Below, one piece after another: positions 52,542 to 61,753 of a DNA stretch of 64,000 nucleotides. The stretch's first letter is position 1. Each line of letters opens with the position of its first letter. The position numbers were made by a program, and so were the translations under genes. The notes beneath the pieces were generated by a model. That model ran no database searches. It worked only from the letters and a program-made list of their open reading frames with translations, and was not told where the DNA came from. The DNA comes from Thermovorax subterraneus. GTDB taxonomy: Bacteria > Bacillota > Thermosediminibacteria > Thermosediminibacterales > Thermosediminibacteraceae. The stretch is from the NCBI GenBank assembly GCA_021608145.1, contig JAKIHM010000001.1, positions 62,001-126,000 on the forward strand, written 5' to 3'.

Positions 52542-53420
52542 ATGATCCAGATATTGCAACAGCTGATTAACGGCCTTTCGATAGGCAGCGTATACGCCCT
52601 CATGGCGGTGGGTTATTCGTTGGTCTACAGCATAATGAATTTCAGCAATTTCGCCCACGGCGGTGTGATAATGCTGGGGGCGTATTTCGGCTTTTTCTTC
52701 GTTACCCTTTATAAGATGCCGTTTTGGGTAGCTTTTTTCGGGGCTGGAATTTGTTCCATGCTGGTTGCGGTGCTGGTAGAGAGGGTGGCCTATAAGCCCT
52801 TAAGAGCAAGAAATGCCCCCTTTTTGTATTTTATGATTTCAGCGATGGGGGCTTCTATGTTTATGGAAAATTTCGTGATAGCTACCATAGGCCCCACCTT
52901 CAGGACCTATCCCCAGGTCTTTCCGCCCCAGCCTTTCAATTTGAGAGGCATATACGTAGGACGTCTAGATATGGTGATGTTTGTAATTTCGTGTATTAGT
53001 CTTGTTGCTCTAGTTTACTTTATTGAGTTTACCAAAATGGGAAAAGCCATACAGGCTACGGCATTTAATCCAAAGGCTAGTGCCTTGATGGGAATAAATA
53101 CGGATTTTGTGACAATCGTGGTTTTCGCCCTTGGAGGATTTCTGGCCGGGATTGCCGGAGTGCTTTTTGGGATGAAGTACACGGTCTATCCCCAGATAGG
53201 CTCGATAACAATAAAGTCTTTCATAGCAGCAGTATTTGGCGGGCTTGGGAGCCTGCCAGGAGCGGTGATAGGTTCTTTCATCCTGGGCATCCTTGAAACC
53301 CTGGTATCAGGCTACATGATGTCCCAGTACAGGGACCTGATTTCTTTCAGCTTGTTGATATTGATCCTTGTATTTAAACCCATGGGTCTTATGGGTAAAT
53401 CCTCCGAAGAAAAGGCGTAA
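52542..53420 (+). CDS. livH: Branched-chain amino acid ABC transporter permease LivH
   Basis: A 292-residue permease with about eight membrane segments, starting MIQILQQLINGLSIGSVYAL at ATG 52542 behind AAGGGGG; an ATG six codons earlier overlaps the ribosome site. It has the LivH blocks AVGYSLVYSIMNFSNFAHG and AFNPKASALMGINTDF with the GKAIQA loop. It forms the channel with LivM. Confidence 0.94.
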   Translation: MIQILQQLINGLSIGSVYALMAVGYSLVYSIMNFSNFAHGGVIMLGAYFGFFFVTLYKMPFWVAFFGAGICSMLVAVLVERVAYKPLRARNAPFLYFMISAMGASMFMENFVIATIGPTFRTYPQVFPPQPFNLRGIYVGRLDMVMFVISCISLVALVYFIEFTKMGKAIQATAFNPKASALMGINTDFVTIVVFALGGFLAGIAGVLFGMKYTVYPQIGSITIKSFIAAVFGGLGSLPGAVIGSFILGILETLVSGYMMSQYRDLISFSLLILILVFKPMGLMGKSSEEKA

Positions 53421-53432
53421 GGAGGGATTGCT

Positions 53433-54317
53433 GTGGATTGGTTTTATATCGAAGGAGTGCTGATTCTCGCGGGAATAAACATCATAGCGGTTTTGGGCCT
53501 TTCCCTCCTGACCGGGTTTACAGGACTTTTTTCTTTTGGCCACGCAGGCTTTATGGCTGTTGGGGCGTACACCTGCGTATATTTCGGAGAAAGGTTGGGG
53601 CTGCCTTTTATAGCTGCTGTTATCGCTGGAGGACTTTCGGCAGGCCTAGTGAGCCTTTTCATAGGAAGGCTTACCCTCAAGCTAAAAGGCGATTACTTTT
53701 GTATCGCGACATTGGGATTCGGAGAGGCAATCCGGCTTTTGCTTGATAACCTTCAGATTTTCGGCGGGGCCAGGGGCTGGCCAGGTATACCCCCTAAGGT
53801 AGACCTTACGACGGTAGTGATATTTAGCTTGCTCGGAATCATATTTTTGGTATTTTTGATAAATTCCAGGCACGGGCGTGCGATGATAGCGGTGAGGGAA
53901 GAGGAACTGGCTGCTAAGGTTATGGGGATCGATGTCTATAGGTATAAGGTTATTTCGCTTTTTATCAGTGCCGTATATGCTGGCGTGGCCGGAGGGCTTC
54001 TTGGTTATTACCTTACCTTCCTCCAGCCCAAACTGTTCGGCTTGCAAAAGTCTACGGAGTACACCATAATGGTAATATTCGGCGGCATCGGAAGCATTTC
54101 GGGTAGCGTGCTTGCTGCTTTCTTTTTGACGGTGCTGCCGGAAATCCTAAGGTCCTTTGCGGTGTGGAGGTTCGTGATATACGGCGCTGCTGTTATATTC
54201 ATCATGATAGCAAGGCCGCAAGGCCTCATGGGCGGTAAGGAGATAACGTTAAAAGGCATAACTTCCATTTTAAAAAAACCGGGCAAAAATAGGGCTATTC
54301 GAAGCGGGGAGGTATAG
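53433..54317 (+). CDS. livM: Branched-chain amino acid ABC transporter permease LivM
   Basis: A 294-residue permease starting at GTG 53433 behind AAGGAGGG. Family blocks are INIIAVLGLSLLTGFTGLFSFGHAGFMAVGAY in parts, LRGDYFAIATLGF-like LKGDYFCIATLGFGEA, and GRAMIAVREEELAAKVMGID, the cytosolic loop that touches the ATPase. About nine hydrophobic segments. Confidence 0.94.
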   Translation: MDWFYIEGVLILAGINIIAVLGLSLLTGFTGLFSFGHAGFMAVGAYTCVYFGERLGLPFIAAVIAGGLSAGLVSLFIGRLTLKLKGDYFCIATLGFGEAIRLLLDNLQIFGGARGWPGIPPKVDLTTVVIFSLLGIIFLVFLINSRHGRAMIAVREEELAAKVMGIDVYRYKVISLFISAVYAGVAGGLLGYYLTFLQPKLFGLQKSTEYTIMVIFGGIGSISGSVLAAFFLTVLPEILRSFAVWRFVIYGAAVIFIMIARPQGLMGGKEITLKGITSILKKPGKNRAIRSGEV

Positions 54318-54318
54318 G

Positions 54319-55095
54319 ATGGAGCTTTTGAGAATAGAAAATCTTACTAAAACTTTTGGTGGCCTTACCGCCGTGAAAGATGTGAGCTTTGCAGTTAGAC
54401 AGGGTTCCATATCGGGGCTCATAGGACCAAATGGTGCGGGCAAAACAACCGTTTTCAACCTCATAACGGGAATTTACAAGGTCACAAGCGGCTCCATATA
54501 TTTTGAGAATACCCCGATTCACGACAAAGAACCCCACATAATTGCAAGGATGGGGATTACGAGGACTTTCCAGAACATTAGGCTCTTTAAAAACCTGACG
54601 GTTTACCAGAATGTTTTGACAGCATGTCACCACAGCGCCGATTATAATATATGTGATGCGGCCTTGAGGTTGAATAAATTCAGGCGGCAGGAGAGGGAAT
54701 TGAAAGAGTTTGCAGAAAGGCTTCTAGATCTCATGGAGCTTTCAGGCTGGAAGGACAAGGTGGCCAATTCCCTCCCTTATGGACTGCAGCGGAGGCTGGA
54801 AATCGCAAGGGCCTTGGCTTTGAAACCGAAGCTTCTCCTGCTAGATGAACCCGCCGCGGGAATGAATCCCGATGAGACTCTGCAGCTGATGAACCTCATC
54901 CGAAGGATAAGGGATGAGTTCTGCTGCACCATCCTCGTCATAGAGCACCACATGGACTTGATAATGGGGATCTGCGAAAACATCGTGGTGCTCAACTTCG
55001 GTGAGAAGCTGGCAGAAGGGCCTCCCGAAAAAATCCAGCAGGACCCGAAAGTAATAGAGGCGTACCTGGGCGAAGGAGGGATGCCGGTTGCTTGA
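54319..55095 (+). CDS. livG: Branched-chain amino acid ABC transporter ATPase LivG
   Basis: A 258-residue ATPase with Walker A GPNGAGKTTVFN, the LivG-specific TRTFQNIRLFKNLTVYQNVL, a degenerate signature LPYGLQRRLEIARAL, and Walker B LLLLDEPAAGMNPDE. ATG 54319 lies one base after the livM stop. The C-terminal NFGEKLAEGPPEKI is usual for LivG. Overlaps livF by 8 bases. Confidence 0.95.
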   Translation: MELLRIENLTKTFGGLTAVKDVSFAVRQGSISGLIGPNGAGKTTVFNLITGIYKVTSGSIYFENTPIHDKEPHIIARMGITRTFQNIRLFKNLTVYQNVLTACHHSADYNICDAALRLNKFRRQERELKEFAERLLDLMELSGWKDKVANSLPYGLQRRLEIARALALKPKLLLLDEPAAGMNPDETLQLMNLIRRIRDEFCCTILVIEHHMDLIMGICENIVVLNFGEKLAEGPPEKIQQDPKVIEAYLGEGGMPVA

Positions 55096-55807
55096 AATTA
55101 AAGACCTTCACGTCTATTACGGTGGCATACATGCCCTTAAAGGAGTTAGCATATCGGTCGAAAAAGGTGAGATAGTCACTATAATTGGTGCAAACGGTGC
55201 GGGAAAATCCACTCTTTTGAACGCAATATCGGGAATCGTCAAGTACAGGGAAGGAAGTATATCGTTCAAGGGAGAACCACTCCCAAAATTGCCCCACCTC
55301 GTCGTAAAAAGGGGTATCGTCCAGGTGCCCGAGGGAAGGTTGATTTTCGCAAATCTTACGGTGAAGGACAACCTCATGCTGGGGGCATACCTTAGAAGTG
55401 ACGTGAATGGGATAAAGCGCGACCTGGAAATGGTATACGAACTCTTTCCCCGCCTTAAAGAAAGGGAAAAGCAGATGGCGGGGACTCTCTCCGGCGGGGA
55501 GCAACAGATGCTCGCTATAGGGCGGGGGCTTATGGGCAATCCGGAGCTCGTGCTTATGGATGAGCCTTCGTTGGGCCTTGCCCCTTTGATGGTTCAGACC
55601 ATTTTCAAAGTTATAAAGGACATCAAGAGCATGGGCAAGACCATCCTGCTGGTGGAGCAAAACGCCTATAAAGCTCTGGCTACCGCCGACAGAGCTTATG
55701 TGCTCGAACAAGGCAGGATAGTAAAGAGCGGCAGGGCTCAAGACCTCCTCGACGACCCGGGGATAAAGGAATCATACCTTGGTGTAAAAGTGAATAACCG
55801 CGGTTGA
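55088..55807 (+). CDS. livF: Branched-chain amino acid ABC transporter ATPase LivF
   Basis: A 239-residue ATPase starting at TTG 55088 (MLEIKDLHVYYGGIHALKG) within the end of livG. Walker A GANGAGKSTLLNAI, VQVPEGRLIFANLTVKDNL, signature LSGGEQQMLAIGRGL, Walker B ELVLMDEPSLGLAP and VLEQGRIVKSG are as expected. Last gene of the operon. Confidence 0.95.
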   Translation: MLEIKDLHVYYGGIHALKGVSISVEKGEIVTIIGANGAGKSTLLNAISGIVKYREGSISFKGEPLPKLPHLVVKRGIVQVPEGRLIFANLTVKDNLMLGAYLRSDVNGIKRDLEMVYELFPRLKEREKQMAGTLSGGEQQMLAIGRGLMGNPELVLMDEPSLGLAPLMVQTIFKVIKDIKSMGKTILLVEQNAYKALATADRAYVLEQGRIVKSGRAQDLLDDPGIKESYLGVKVNNRG

Positions 55808-55812
55808 AGCGT

Positions 55813-55836
55813 AAGCCCTCTTTCGAGGGCTTTATG
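55813..55836 (+). terminator. Terminator after livF
   Basis: AAGCCCTC/GAGGGCTT with loop TTTC, followed by TATGTATT. The T-run is weak. Confidence 0.65.
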
Positions 55837-55863
55837 TATTACTGGCCCACGGGCCAATGAATA

Positions 55864-55900
55864 AGGCCCTGGGCAATGCCTACTTGCAGTCCCAGGGCCT
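55864..55900. repeat. Hairpin between livF and the minus-strand SPOCS gene
   Basis: AGGCCCTGGG (55864-55873) and CCCAGGGCCT (55891-55900) are perfect complements around a 17-base loop. No T-run. It may end or protect the minus-strand message. The roughly 150 bases around it hold no gene I can support. Confidence 0.6.
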
Positions 55901-55962
55901 GATGAGCGGTGAACCGTTGGATGCAGACCTGCGTGTCCGGTGGGGTGAGAAGACGAATATTT

Positions 55963-57645
55963 TTATATTGACGGTATCTCGCCTAATCTCACGGTTGATG
56001 TCACCAAGATATCGACTTTCAGAACCACTTTCTGCAGGAGCTGTGTCTCGCTCAGCAGCTCAGGTATAACGCTTTCGATGGTGGGGACTGAGGTGCAGTT
56101 CATGCCCGGAGCGGCACCTGTTAAGTCCACGAAAAAGCTGAAATTCACGTCATCTCCCTGTTCATATTCGATGTTGTCAGTGCCGATGTAAAAGATCTGC
56201 TTGTGGATGGTACCCTGGATAATGACTTTATTGGTGATCACCTGGCAAGAAATATCAGTTACGGTCGCATCAATATTTCTTATCTTCTTGGTAGGCCTTT
56301 CCATTGTAACGATATCCTGGAGGAGCGTTTGCCCGGTAGCCTCGCCTACGACTTCCTCCACCAATATGGTCTTGCCAGTGATGGGGAGTAAATTGAGCTT
56401 TGTATTTTGCGTCACTGTTACGGAAAACTGGATTACCACCTTTTGCTGCAGTATGGTCTCATTTTCTAGAGTATAGTTTATGCTTTCTATAACGGGTTGG
56501 ACCTGCACGTTCATCCCCGGTGCGGCTCCGGTGGTATCTACAAAAAGACTGAAGGGCACGTCTTCTGCCTGATGGTACTCTACATTGTCGCTGCCCACAT
56601 AGAATATCTGCTTGTGGAGCACTCCCTGAATTACTACCTTGTCGGTAATGACATCAGTAGTTATATCCCTTACCATCGCTGTGATTTCATCCACTTTTTG
56701 AGCGGGATTGGTAAGCTGAACCGTAGTTTCCACTATTAGCTGCTGGGAGCCCTGGCCTGCCACCTGTGGCACATAATATAGCGGAGTTCCGACACCCGGT
56801 AGTACATTAAGTATTTGAGTATCAGTGACCACGGCATTAAACACCAGTATTACTTTCTGGTGTAAAGTGTTCTGGTCCAAAAGAGTGTAAGCGATGTGTT
56901 CTATCGTTGGAGTCACAGTTACGTTCATGCCCGGTGCGGCTCCAGCTATATCCATGAAATAGCTCACTGGGATGTTCTCGGTCTGATGGTGGATTACAGC
57001 GTCGGTCCCTACGTAAAATATCTGTTTGTGAAGCGTCCCCTGGATGATCACCTTATCCTGGATAACATCCGTCCTTAAATCATCAATTCGAGCCCTGATT
57101 TCTCGCACCTTGACCGCAGGGTTTGCTAGGGTAACGGTAGATTCAACCATTTTCTGGATTGAACCTTCCCCGACCAAAACGGGGACTTGAATCAATGGAT
57201 CCATTATATCCTCCCCTTTTTGTTTTTTTTCCAAAATATCAGCTAACCCCTTTCCCTCTTCCTGTTGGATTTCGTTATCTTGTATTGGTTCCCGACAGTA
57301 TTCCTCCCCTTCGGAATCCTCCTCATCCTCTCTTTTAACTTCCTGCCCTCTTTCGCAAGCTGCCTGTATTTCGCTTTTCCCTTCCAGCGTTTGATCCTGT
57401 TTTTCCTGCCCCTTCTCCTCCAGTTTTTCTGTTATCACATGGCCACAAACTCCCTCTTCGTTGCTTTTGCAGATTTCAATTGAGGGTTCATCATCACATG
57501 TCTTATTGATTTCTTGCTGGGCGAAAAACGATTTTTCTGTGTTGTTCGGTGCTCTTAATCGGCCTTTCATATGCAGTCTTACGATAAAAAGAGAGCAGGC
57601 CACAATAACGACAACTATTGCGGCGAATGCAATTAAACCAAACAT
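55963..57645 (-). CDS. Three-repeat SPOCS (DUF3794) protein with membrane anchor
   Basis: A 560-residue protein. Residues 1-23 are a membrane helix, 30-147 an acidic, Glu/Gln-rich linker, and 153-545 three SPOCS/DUF3794 repeats of about 125 residues. Each repeat carries the pattern VI(Q/T)(D/N)KVIIQG, LHKQIFYVGTD, and (D/A)GAAPGMN, e.g. KVIIQGTLHKQIFYVGTD. A second strong ribosome site (AGGGGAGG) precedes an in-frame ATG at 57204 (residue 148), which is where most family proteins start, so a soluble 413-residue form may also be made. SPOCS domains occur in SipL, a protein that binds the spore coat ATPase SpoIVA. No terminator with a T-run is seen at its end. Confidence 0.85.
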   Translation of the reverse strand: MFGLIAFAAIVVVIVACSLFIVRLHMKGRLRAPNNTEKSFFAQQEINKTCDDEPSIEICKSNEEGVCGHVITEKLEEKGQEKQDQTLEGKSEIQAACERGQEVKREDEEDSEGEEYCREPIQDNEIQQEEGKGLADILEKKQKGEDIMDPLIQVPVLVGEGSIQKMVESTVTLANPAVKVREIRARIDDLRTDVIQDKVIIQGTLHKQIFYVGTDAVIHHQTENIPVSYFMDIAGAAPGMNVTVTPTIEHIAYTLLDQNTLHQKVILVFNAVVTDTQILNVLPGVGTPLYYVPQVAGQGSQQLIVETTVQLTNPAQKVDEITAMVRDITTDVITDKVVIQGVLHKQIFYVGSDNVEYHQAEDVPFSLFVDTTGAAPGMNVQVQPVIESINYTLENETILQQKVVIQFSVTVTQNTKLNLLPITGKTILVEEVVGEATGQTLLQDIVTMERPTKKIRNIDATVTDISCQVITNKVIIQGTIHKQIFYIGTDNIEYEQGDDVNFSFFVDLTGAAPGMNCTSVPTIESVIPELLSETQLLQKVVLKVDILVTSTVRLGEIPSI

Positions 57646-57819
57646 TATCTTTCCTCCCTCTATAATATGACTTTGTGCTGCCTTTTGTTACATCTTGCTG
57701 ATATATTTTCGAAAGTATGGAACTATTTTCAATTTTATATTATGAGGGATTCCTTCTAAATGCTACTATCAAAGTCTTACTTTGTGATGATAATACTAAT
57801 TCGGCAAATTTTTAAATAA

Positions 57820-57849
57820 AAAATAAAAAAGAGGTTGATTACCTCTTCA
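57820..57849 (-). terminator. Terminator of the two-gene SPOCS operon
   Basis: Minus strand AAGAGGT-AATCA-ACCTCTT followed by TTTTATTTTTT. It closes the unit that runs from 60317 through 57863. Confidence 0.85.
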
Positions 57850-57862
57850 TCTCTAAGTTCCC

Positions 57863-58219
57863 TTACTTGCTAATATTTTTAAAATCACTGATTAAGTTCT
57901 TTATATTTGACTTGAACAACTGGGCTATAGAACTAAAAATGGAGGAATTTTTGATATTGGACTGCTCAGAGCTTCGGTCTTCATATTCTAAACTCAAAGG
58001 GGAACGAATTTGAAGTTTGGGTACATCCTTTATATATGGTTTTTTACGATAAAAGGCTTTTACTGAAAAGTCATTATCTAAAATTACTTGATACTCTCCG
58101 TCAGATAACTTACAAAGTGCATTAGCGCCATTTTCGCCTAATTGAACATCGATGATCTCCACTTCCTCTTGTGAAAAACTCCTGAAAAAGGCAGCTATAT
58201 TTTGGGCAATGTCCTGCAT
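57863..58219 (-). CDS. Uncharacterised 118-residue protein
   Basis: I do not recognise this protein. It begins MQDIAQNIAAFFRSFSQEEV behind GGGAGGATAATTTT, has a central segment LGENGANALCKLSDGEYQVILD that looks like a small beta fold, and a Ser/Asn-rich, amphipathic C-terminus ending FKSNIKNLISDFKNISK. It lies 16 bases after the multi-repeat SPOCS gene and shares its terminator, so it probably belongs to the same spore-surface unit. Confidence 0.7.
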   Translation of the reverse strand: MQDIAQNIAAFFRSFSQEEVEIIDVQLGENGANALCKLSDGEYQVILDNDFSVKAFYRKKPYIKDVPKLQIRSPLSLEYEDRSSEQSNIKNSSIFSSIAQLFKSNIKNLISDFKNISK

Positions 58220-58235
58220 AAAATTATCCTCCCTA

Positions 58236-60317
58236 CTACATATTATTTTTAATGAAATAGTTTTTTATAGATATATCGAATTCGCCTTCAAGCATTTCAC
58301 CCCCGGTAGAGAGTACCACTTTTTTGGGCCTTGCAGATATGTCTACCCTGTTTGTGTCTAAAGCTACCTTGCCTTTAATAGAAAACCTAAATTCCAGTTC
58401 GTCGATATCATGATGCACCAGGTGATCCCTGCCTACATAAGTAGCATTTACCCGAAGTTTGCCTCCCACCCAAAAACCTGCTTCATCCAGTTCTACCCAC
58501 TTTTCTGTTATCTCAGGAAGTATATCTTTCACAAAAATGCAAGGGGTTGTGAGAGGCATGATATGTGAAAGGCGGCGCAGTTTCTCTTCTACATAAACCT
58601 GCCGATACTGACGATTTTGAAGAAACGTAGGACCTGTTACGAGATATAGATCCTGCTGGCAAGTTGCCTCAATGTCAAAGCTCAACAAAAAAATAGATTC
58701 CAACCTGGTAGGGTTATTTATTTCAGTAGATATCTCCGATATTCTTGCATTTACCTGAACTTGCATATCCTTTCGACCGCCTTTTACATCTCCAAGTACG
58801 CCAAAGGGTATTAGATTTTTCTGGCAATGAATTATACCGTCGATTCCTGCATAATAAATGTGAACGGAAAGTCCTCCTTGAATTAAGAATCTGTAGTCTA
58901 GGACCGTAACATTTAAATTTTCAACCTCTCCCTTTACGTCCACTATGAACTTTGTAGGATGATCCAAGATTATATCATTTTTCTCAATAAGTTCGATGGT
59001 TTTTGATTCCAAAATCTTTTCTACACGGAAAAGTTCTCTTTCTATACCTTCTCGTGGGATGATATCCACCACTACAGGGGTGTTTCTGCGGCAAACTGCT
59101 GTGTATTCTATTTCAATGAGTGAAGATATTTTTATACTGCTATCTTTTAAGACCCCGGAGAGGTGAAGTATCTTAGGTTTTAATTCATATGATGCTTGTG
59201 CTTGAGAAGTTTCTACGGGGAGGTTCCTGCTAAAGTTTATTTTGAGATATCGGTACGCTGAAAGGAGATTTTCATCTATGTAATAAACTTCAACCCCAAT
59301 TATACCTTGGACTACCAATAACCCACCATTAATCTCATAAGAAATCCTTTCTATTCTTCCGTATATGTCCACAAGATTTCTGCCATTTAGGGGATAACTC
59401 TGCATGATAAAAAAAGAAAATACTCCTTCGTCTAACACTTCCTTTAATAGCAGCTCTTCTTTTACCGTTTGATAACCCTCCTGTTTAAAATCGGTGACCA
59501 CCTTGCTTTGCTCTCTTTTCAAAACCTTTACATTCAGCTGGCAGGCTATCATTATTTCGTAATTTCCTTTTTTATTGTGAGACGGCTGAAACTTAACTTC
59601 AGAAAAAACTGCTGTTACTTTAGCAAGATGTTCCGGTTCTGCTTCGTTGCATGTAATAACCCTTTCTAAGGGGGATGTCACCTGGCCGTGTCTTTCCAAA
59701 CCCGAGCTATCTATATAAAAAACATCCGCCAAAATTTCTCCTTCTACGGCTATGAGACCTTTGAATACTTTTGTTTCTACTTTGGACAAATGGGGTTTTA
59801 TTGTTACAATCTTTCTGCAATCGGGTTTTTCAAAAAAAAACTTTATGCCGGCTAAATCTGTTTCTTCTTTAACAACCCTGAAAGTTGCAATCTTTGCTGT
59901 CTTTGCTTCAAGGGTCTTTACAAAATCAGCGGGCTTTTCGGTAACAGCTTCGAGATTTATATTTAGCAAAAAATCAATGAAAAGAGTATCCTCTGCCAAG
60001 TAATATTCACGGATTTCGGGAATGCAGTAGACTCTTACTTCCATCCCATTGATTATTTTTTCAGGGCAAAATACATATTTGACTGGCTGCAGGACTTCAG
60101 TATAGTGGAGGGTACCTTCCCTGCTCAAAAAGTAGACTCCCGTTATAAGGGTTGCGGAAAATATTACAGCATCATTTTGAATACAAGAAACTTCATCTCG
60201 AATTCTGGGCACAACACCGGTTACTTTCACGGGGTAAGGTTTCAGCTTTATATCCTGCTTCAATTCCTTTGTATAAACCTTCTGCCACAGGATTTCTTCA
60301 GTTCTGAAGAGTTTCAC
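58236..60317 (-). CDS. Large multi-repeat SPOCS (DUF3794) protein
   Basis: A 693-residue protein made of about five diverged SPOCS repeats, each containing a strand of the type VxGxIxxxVFYIDxxG: for example GLIAVEGEILADVFYIDSSG, GLLVVQGIIGVEVYYIDE, FLIQGGLSVHIYYAGIDGII and WVGGKLRVNATYVGRDHLVH. No signal peptide or membrane segment. GTG 60317 is chosen because GGAGGGGG lies 5 bases upstream; the frame continues five codons further. The repeats are much more diverged than in the neighbouring three-repeat protein. It is transcribed away from the TasA-like gene. Confidence 0.8.
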   Translation of the reverse strand: MKLFRTEEILWQKVYTKELKQDIKLKPYPVKVTGVVPRIRDEVSCIQNDAVIFSATLITGVYFLSREGTLHYTEVLQPVKYVFCPEKIINGMEVRVYCIPEIREYYLAEDTLFIDFLLNINLEAVTEKPADFVKTLEAKTAKIATFRVVKEETDLAGIKFFFEKPDCRKIVTIKPHLSKVETKVFKGLIAVEGEILADVFYIDSSGLERHGQVTSPLERVITCNEAEPEHLAKVTAVFSEVKFQPSHNKKGNYEIMIACQLNVKVLKREQSKVVTDFKQEGYQTVKEELLLKEVLDEGVFSFFIMQSYPLNGRNLVDIYGRIERISYEINGGLLVVQGIIGVEVYYIDENLLSAYRYLKINFSRNLPVETSQAQASYELKPKILHLSGVLKDSSIKISSLIEIEYTAVCRRNTPVVVDIIPREGIERELFRVEKILESKTIELIEKNDIILDHPTKFIVDVKGEVENLNVTVLDYRFLIQGGLSVHIYYAGIDGIIHCQKNLIPFGVLGDVKGGRKDMQVQVNARISEISTEINNPTRLESIFLLSFDIEATCQQDLYLVTGPTFLQNRQYRQVYVEEKLRRLSHIMPLTTPCIFVKDILPEITEKWVELDEAGFWVGGKLRVNATYVGRDHLVHHDIDELEFRFSIKGKVALDTNRVDISARPKKVVLSTGGEMLEGEFDISIKNYFIKNNM

Positions 60318-60448
60318 GGCTACCCCCTCCACTTATAATCTTTATGAAAAAAATTCCCCTTTTATGAAAAATAAGGGCTGGGAAATGTTCAGGTTCCTGT
60401 AACAGTTTTAAATTTCACTGAATATGATTTCAACAGGAGGTGAAAGAA

Positions 60449-60901
60449 ATGGCTCTTACCTTTACCGCCAGTTCCACCGGAAGCACGCTGCAAACTGCCA
60501 ACGTGTCCATCGTGGTATCGCCGACCAGCGGTGTGCTTTCCGCTACGAATATGCTGCCCGGGGATACCGTGACCGCTGTAATCAACGTCTCGAATACCGG
60601 AGATGTAGATGAATACTATTTTGTGACAGCTGACTGGAAACCTTCGGGTTCCACAACTGCATCGCTCGCGGCATTGCTGGCCGATAATTTAAACGTCAGC
60701 GTTTCCGCCAGCCCCGGAACGACCATATACACCGGTAAGCTCAGCGGTTTGATAGACCAGCCTGCAAGTCCCGGCCACGCCCTGGCCCTCAGCACTGGAA
60801 ACGAAGATGTGACTTTTACTTTTCACCTGCCGAGCACCGTGGGCAATGCGGTTCAAAATATAGATATCACGCTGGACTTCGTATTTGTGGCTACAGCATA
60901 A
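60449..60901 (+). CDS. TasA/camelysin-like beta-sandwich protein without signal peptide
   Basis: A 150-residue protein starting MALTFTASSTGSTLQTANVS at ATG 60449, six bases after AGGAGGTG. The block MLPGDTVTAVINVSNTGDVDEYYF is the TasA/CalY pattern (LxPGDxxxxxxxVxNTGxxxxYY), and the whole chain is Ser/Thr/Ala/Val-rich like fibre-forming matrix proteins. Unlike TasA and camelysin it has no signal peptide, so it would stay in the mother cell or on the forespore surface. It lies between SPOCS genes and glycosyltransferases, fitting a role as a spore-surface subunit. Confidence 0.7.
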   Translation: MALTFTASSTGSTLQTANVSIVVSPTSGVLSATNMLPGDTVTAVINVSNTGDVDEYYFVTADWKPSGSTTASLAALLADNLNVSVSASPGTTIYTGKLSGLIDQPASPGHALALSTGNEDVTFTFHLPSTVGNAVQNIDITLDFVFVATA

Positions 60902-60921
60902 ACTCAACCTAGTTAGAAAAA

Positions 60922-60945
60922 AGGGCCTTCCGAAAGGAAGGCCCT
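60922..60945 (+). other. Perfect hairpin after the TasA-like gene
   Basis: AGGGCCTTCC-GAAA-GGAAGGCCCT, 10 bp with a GNRA-type loop, followed by ATTGC instead of T. It may protect the abundant upstream message while letting transcription continue into the glycosyltransferases. Confidence 0.7.
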
Positions 60946-60964
60946 ATTGCAAGGAGAGATCATC

Positions 60965-61753
60965 ATGAGGAAAAAGAGCGGGAATCGCATAGTGGCGATG
61001 ATGCCCGTAAAAAATGAATCCGGACGCTATCTGTCCCAGGTTCTGGAACACCTTTCGCTCTGGGTCGATAAAATCGTGGTAATCGATGATGCATCCGAGG
61101 ATGACACGTATGAAGTTGTAAAGAGCTTCGATAAAGTTATAGCTTACAGGAACGAACGGCCGCTTTTCATCGAAAATGAAGCGGCACTGCGATCAAAGCT
61201 CTGGGACCTTACGGTAGAGCAGAATCCCGACTGGATAGTCGCCCTCGATGCCGATGAGATGTTCGAAGATAGAATTATTGATGAGGCGGAATTCCTCATA
61301 AACCAGGACTATTATGATGCCGTATACTTCAGAGTATTTGATTTCTGGGCGTCCAATACCCATTACAGAATCGACGGGGGTTGGAATCCATGGGTTAAAT
61401 TCCAGCTTTTCCTGGTGCGTTATAACCCAAACCTCAGTTACACCTGGCCCCAAAGGGAAATCCACTGCGGCCGCTTTCCAAGTCCATGCCAGGATTTTAT
61501 ACCTTATTATTCGGACATAAGGCTCAAGCATTTCGGCTGGGCCGATGAAAAAGAACACTACAAAAAGTACCTTTTTTACCGGGAGAAAGATTTAAAACTT
61601 CACGGCAAGGTTCTTCCCCACACCCAGAGCATTATGATATCACCGAAGCTAAACGACCTGGAAGAATGGCGCGACTCAAAACGGCTTTATTTTCTGAAGG
61701 AGGGGAAAGGAGGTAGTCTGGATGGGGAAGAAAGTCGGGATATTGACCACTAA
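60965..61753 (+). CDS. Family 2 glycosyltransferase
   Basis: A 262-residue GT2 enzyme starting MRKKSGNRIVAMMPVKNESG at ATG 60965, behind AAGGAGAG. The nucleotide-sugar part has IVVIDDASEDDTYEVV, and the DxD metal site is LDADEMFED. Length and the KLHGKVLPHTQSIMISPKL-like tail are usual for surface-polysaccharide enzymes. It overlaps the next glycosyltransferase gene by 32 bases. Confidence 0.87.
   Translation: MRKKSGNRIVAMMPVKNESGRYLSQVLEHLSLWVDKIVVIDDASEDDTYEVVKSFDKVIAYRNERPLFIENEAALRSKLWDLTVEQNPDWIVALDADEMFEDRIIDEAEFLINQDYYDAVYFRVFDFWASNTHYRIDGGWNPWVKFQLFLVRYNPNLSYTWPQREIHCGRFPSPCQDFIPYYSDIRLKHFGWADEKEHYKKYLFYREKDLKLHGKVLPHTQSIMISPKLNDLEEWRDSKRLYFLKEGKGGSLDGEESRDIDH

Noticed and set aside
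55857-56069. Plus-strand frame of 70 residues after livF
   Set aside because: It consists of a hairpin region plus antisense of the SPOCS gene, has no ribosome site and no recognisable domain.
57654-57691. Sporulation sigma-K-like promoter (AC, 17 bp, CATATTATA on the minus strand) before the three-repeat SPOCS gene
   Set aside because: The match is good but would start the transcript inside the ribosome site, so it is too uncertain to list as a feature.
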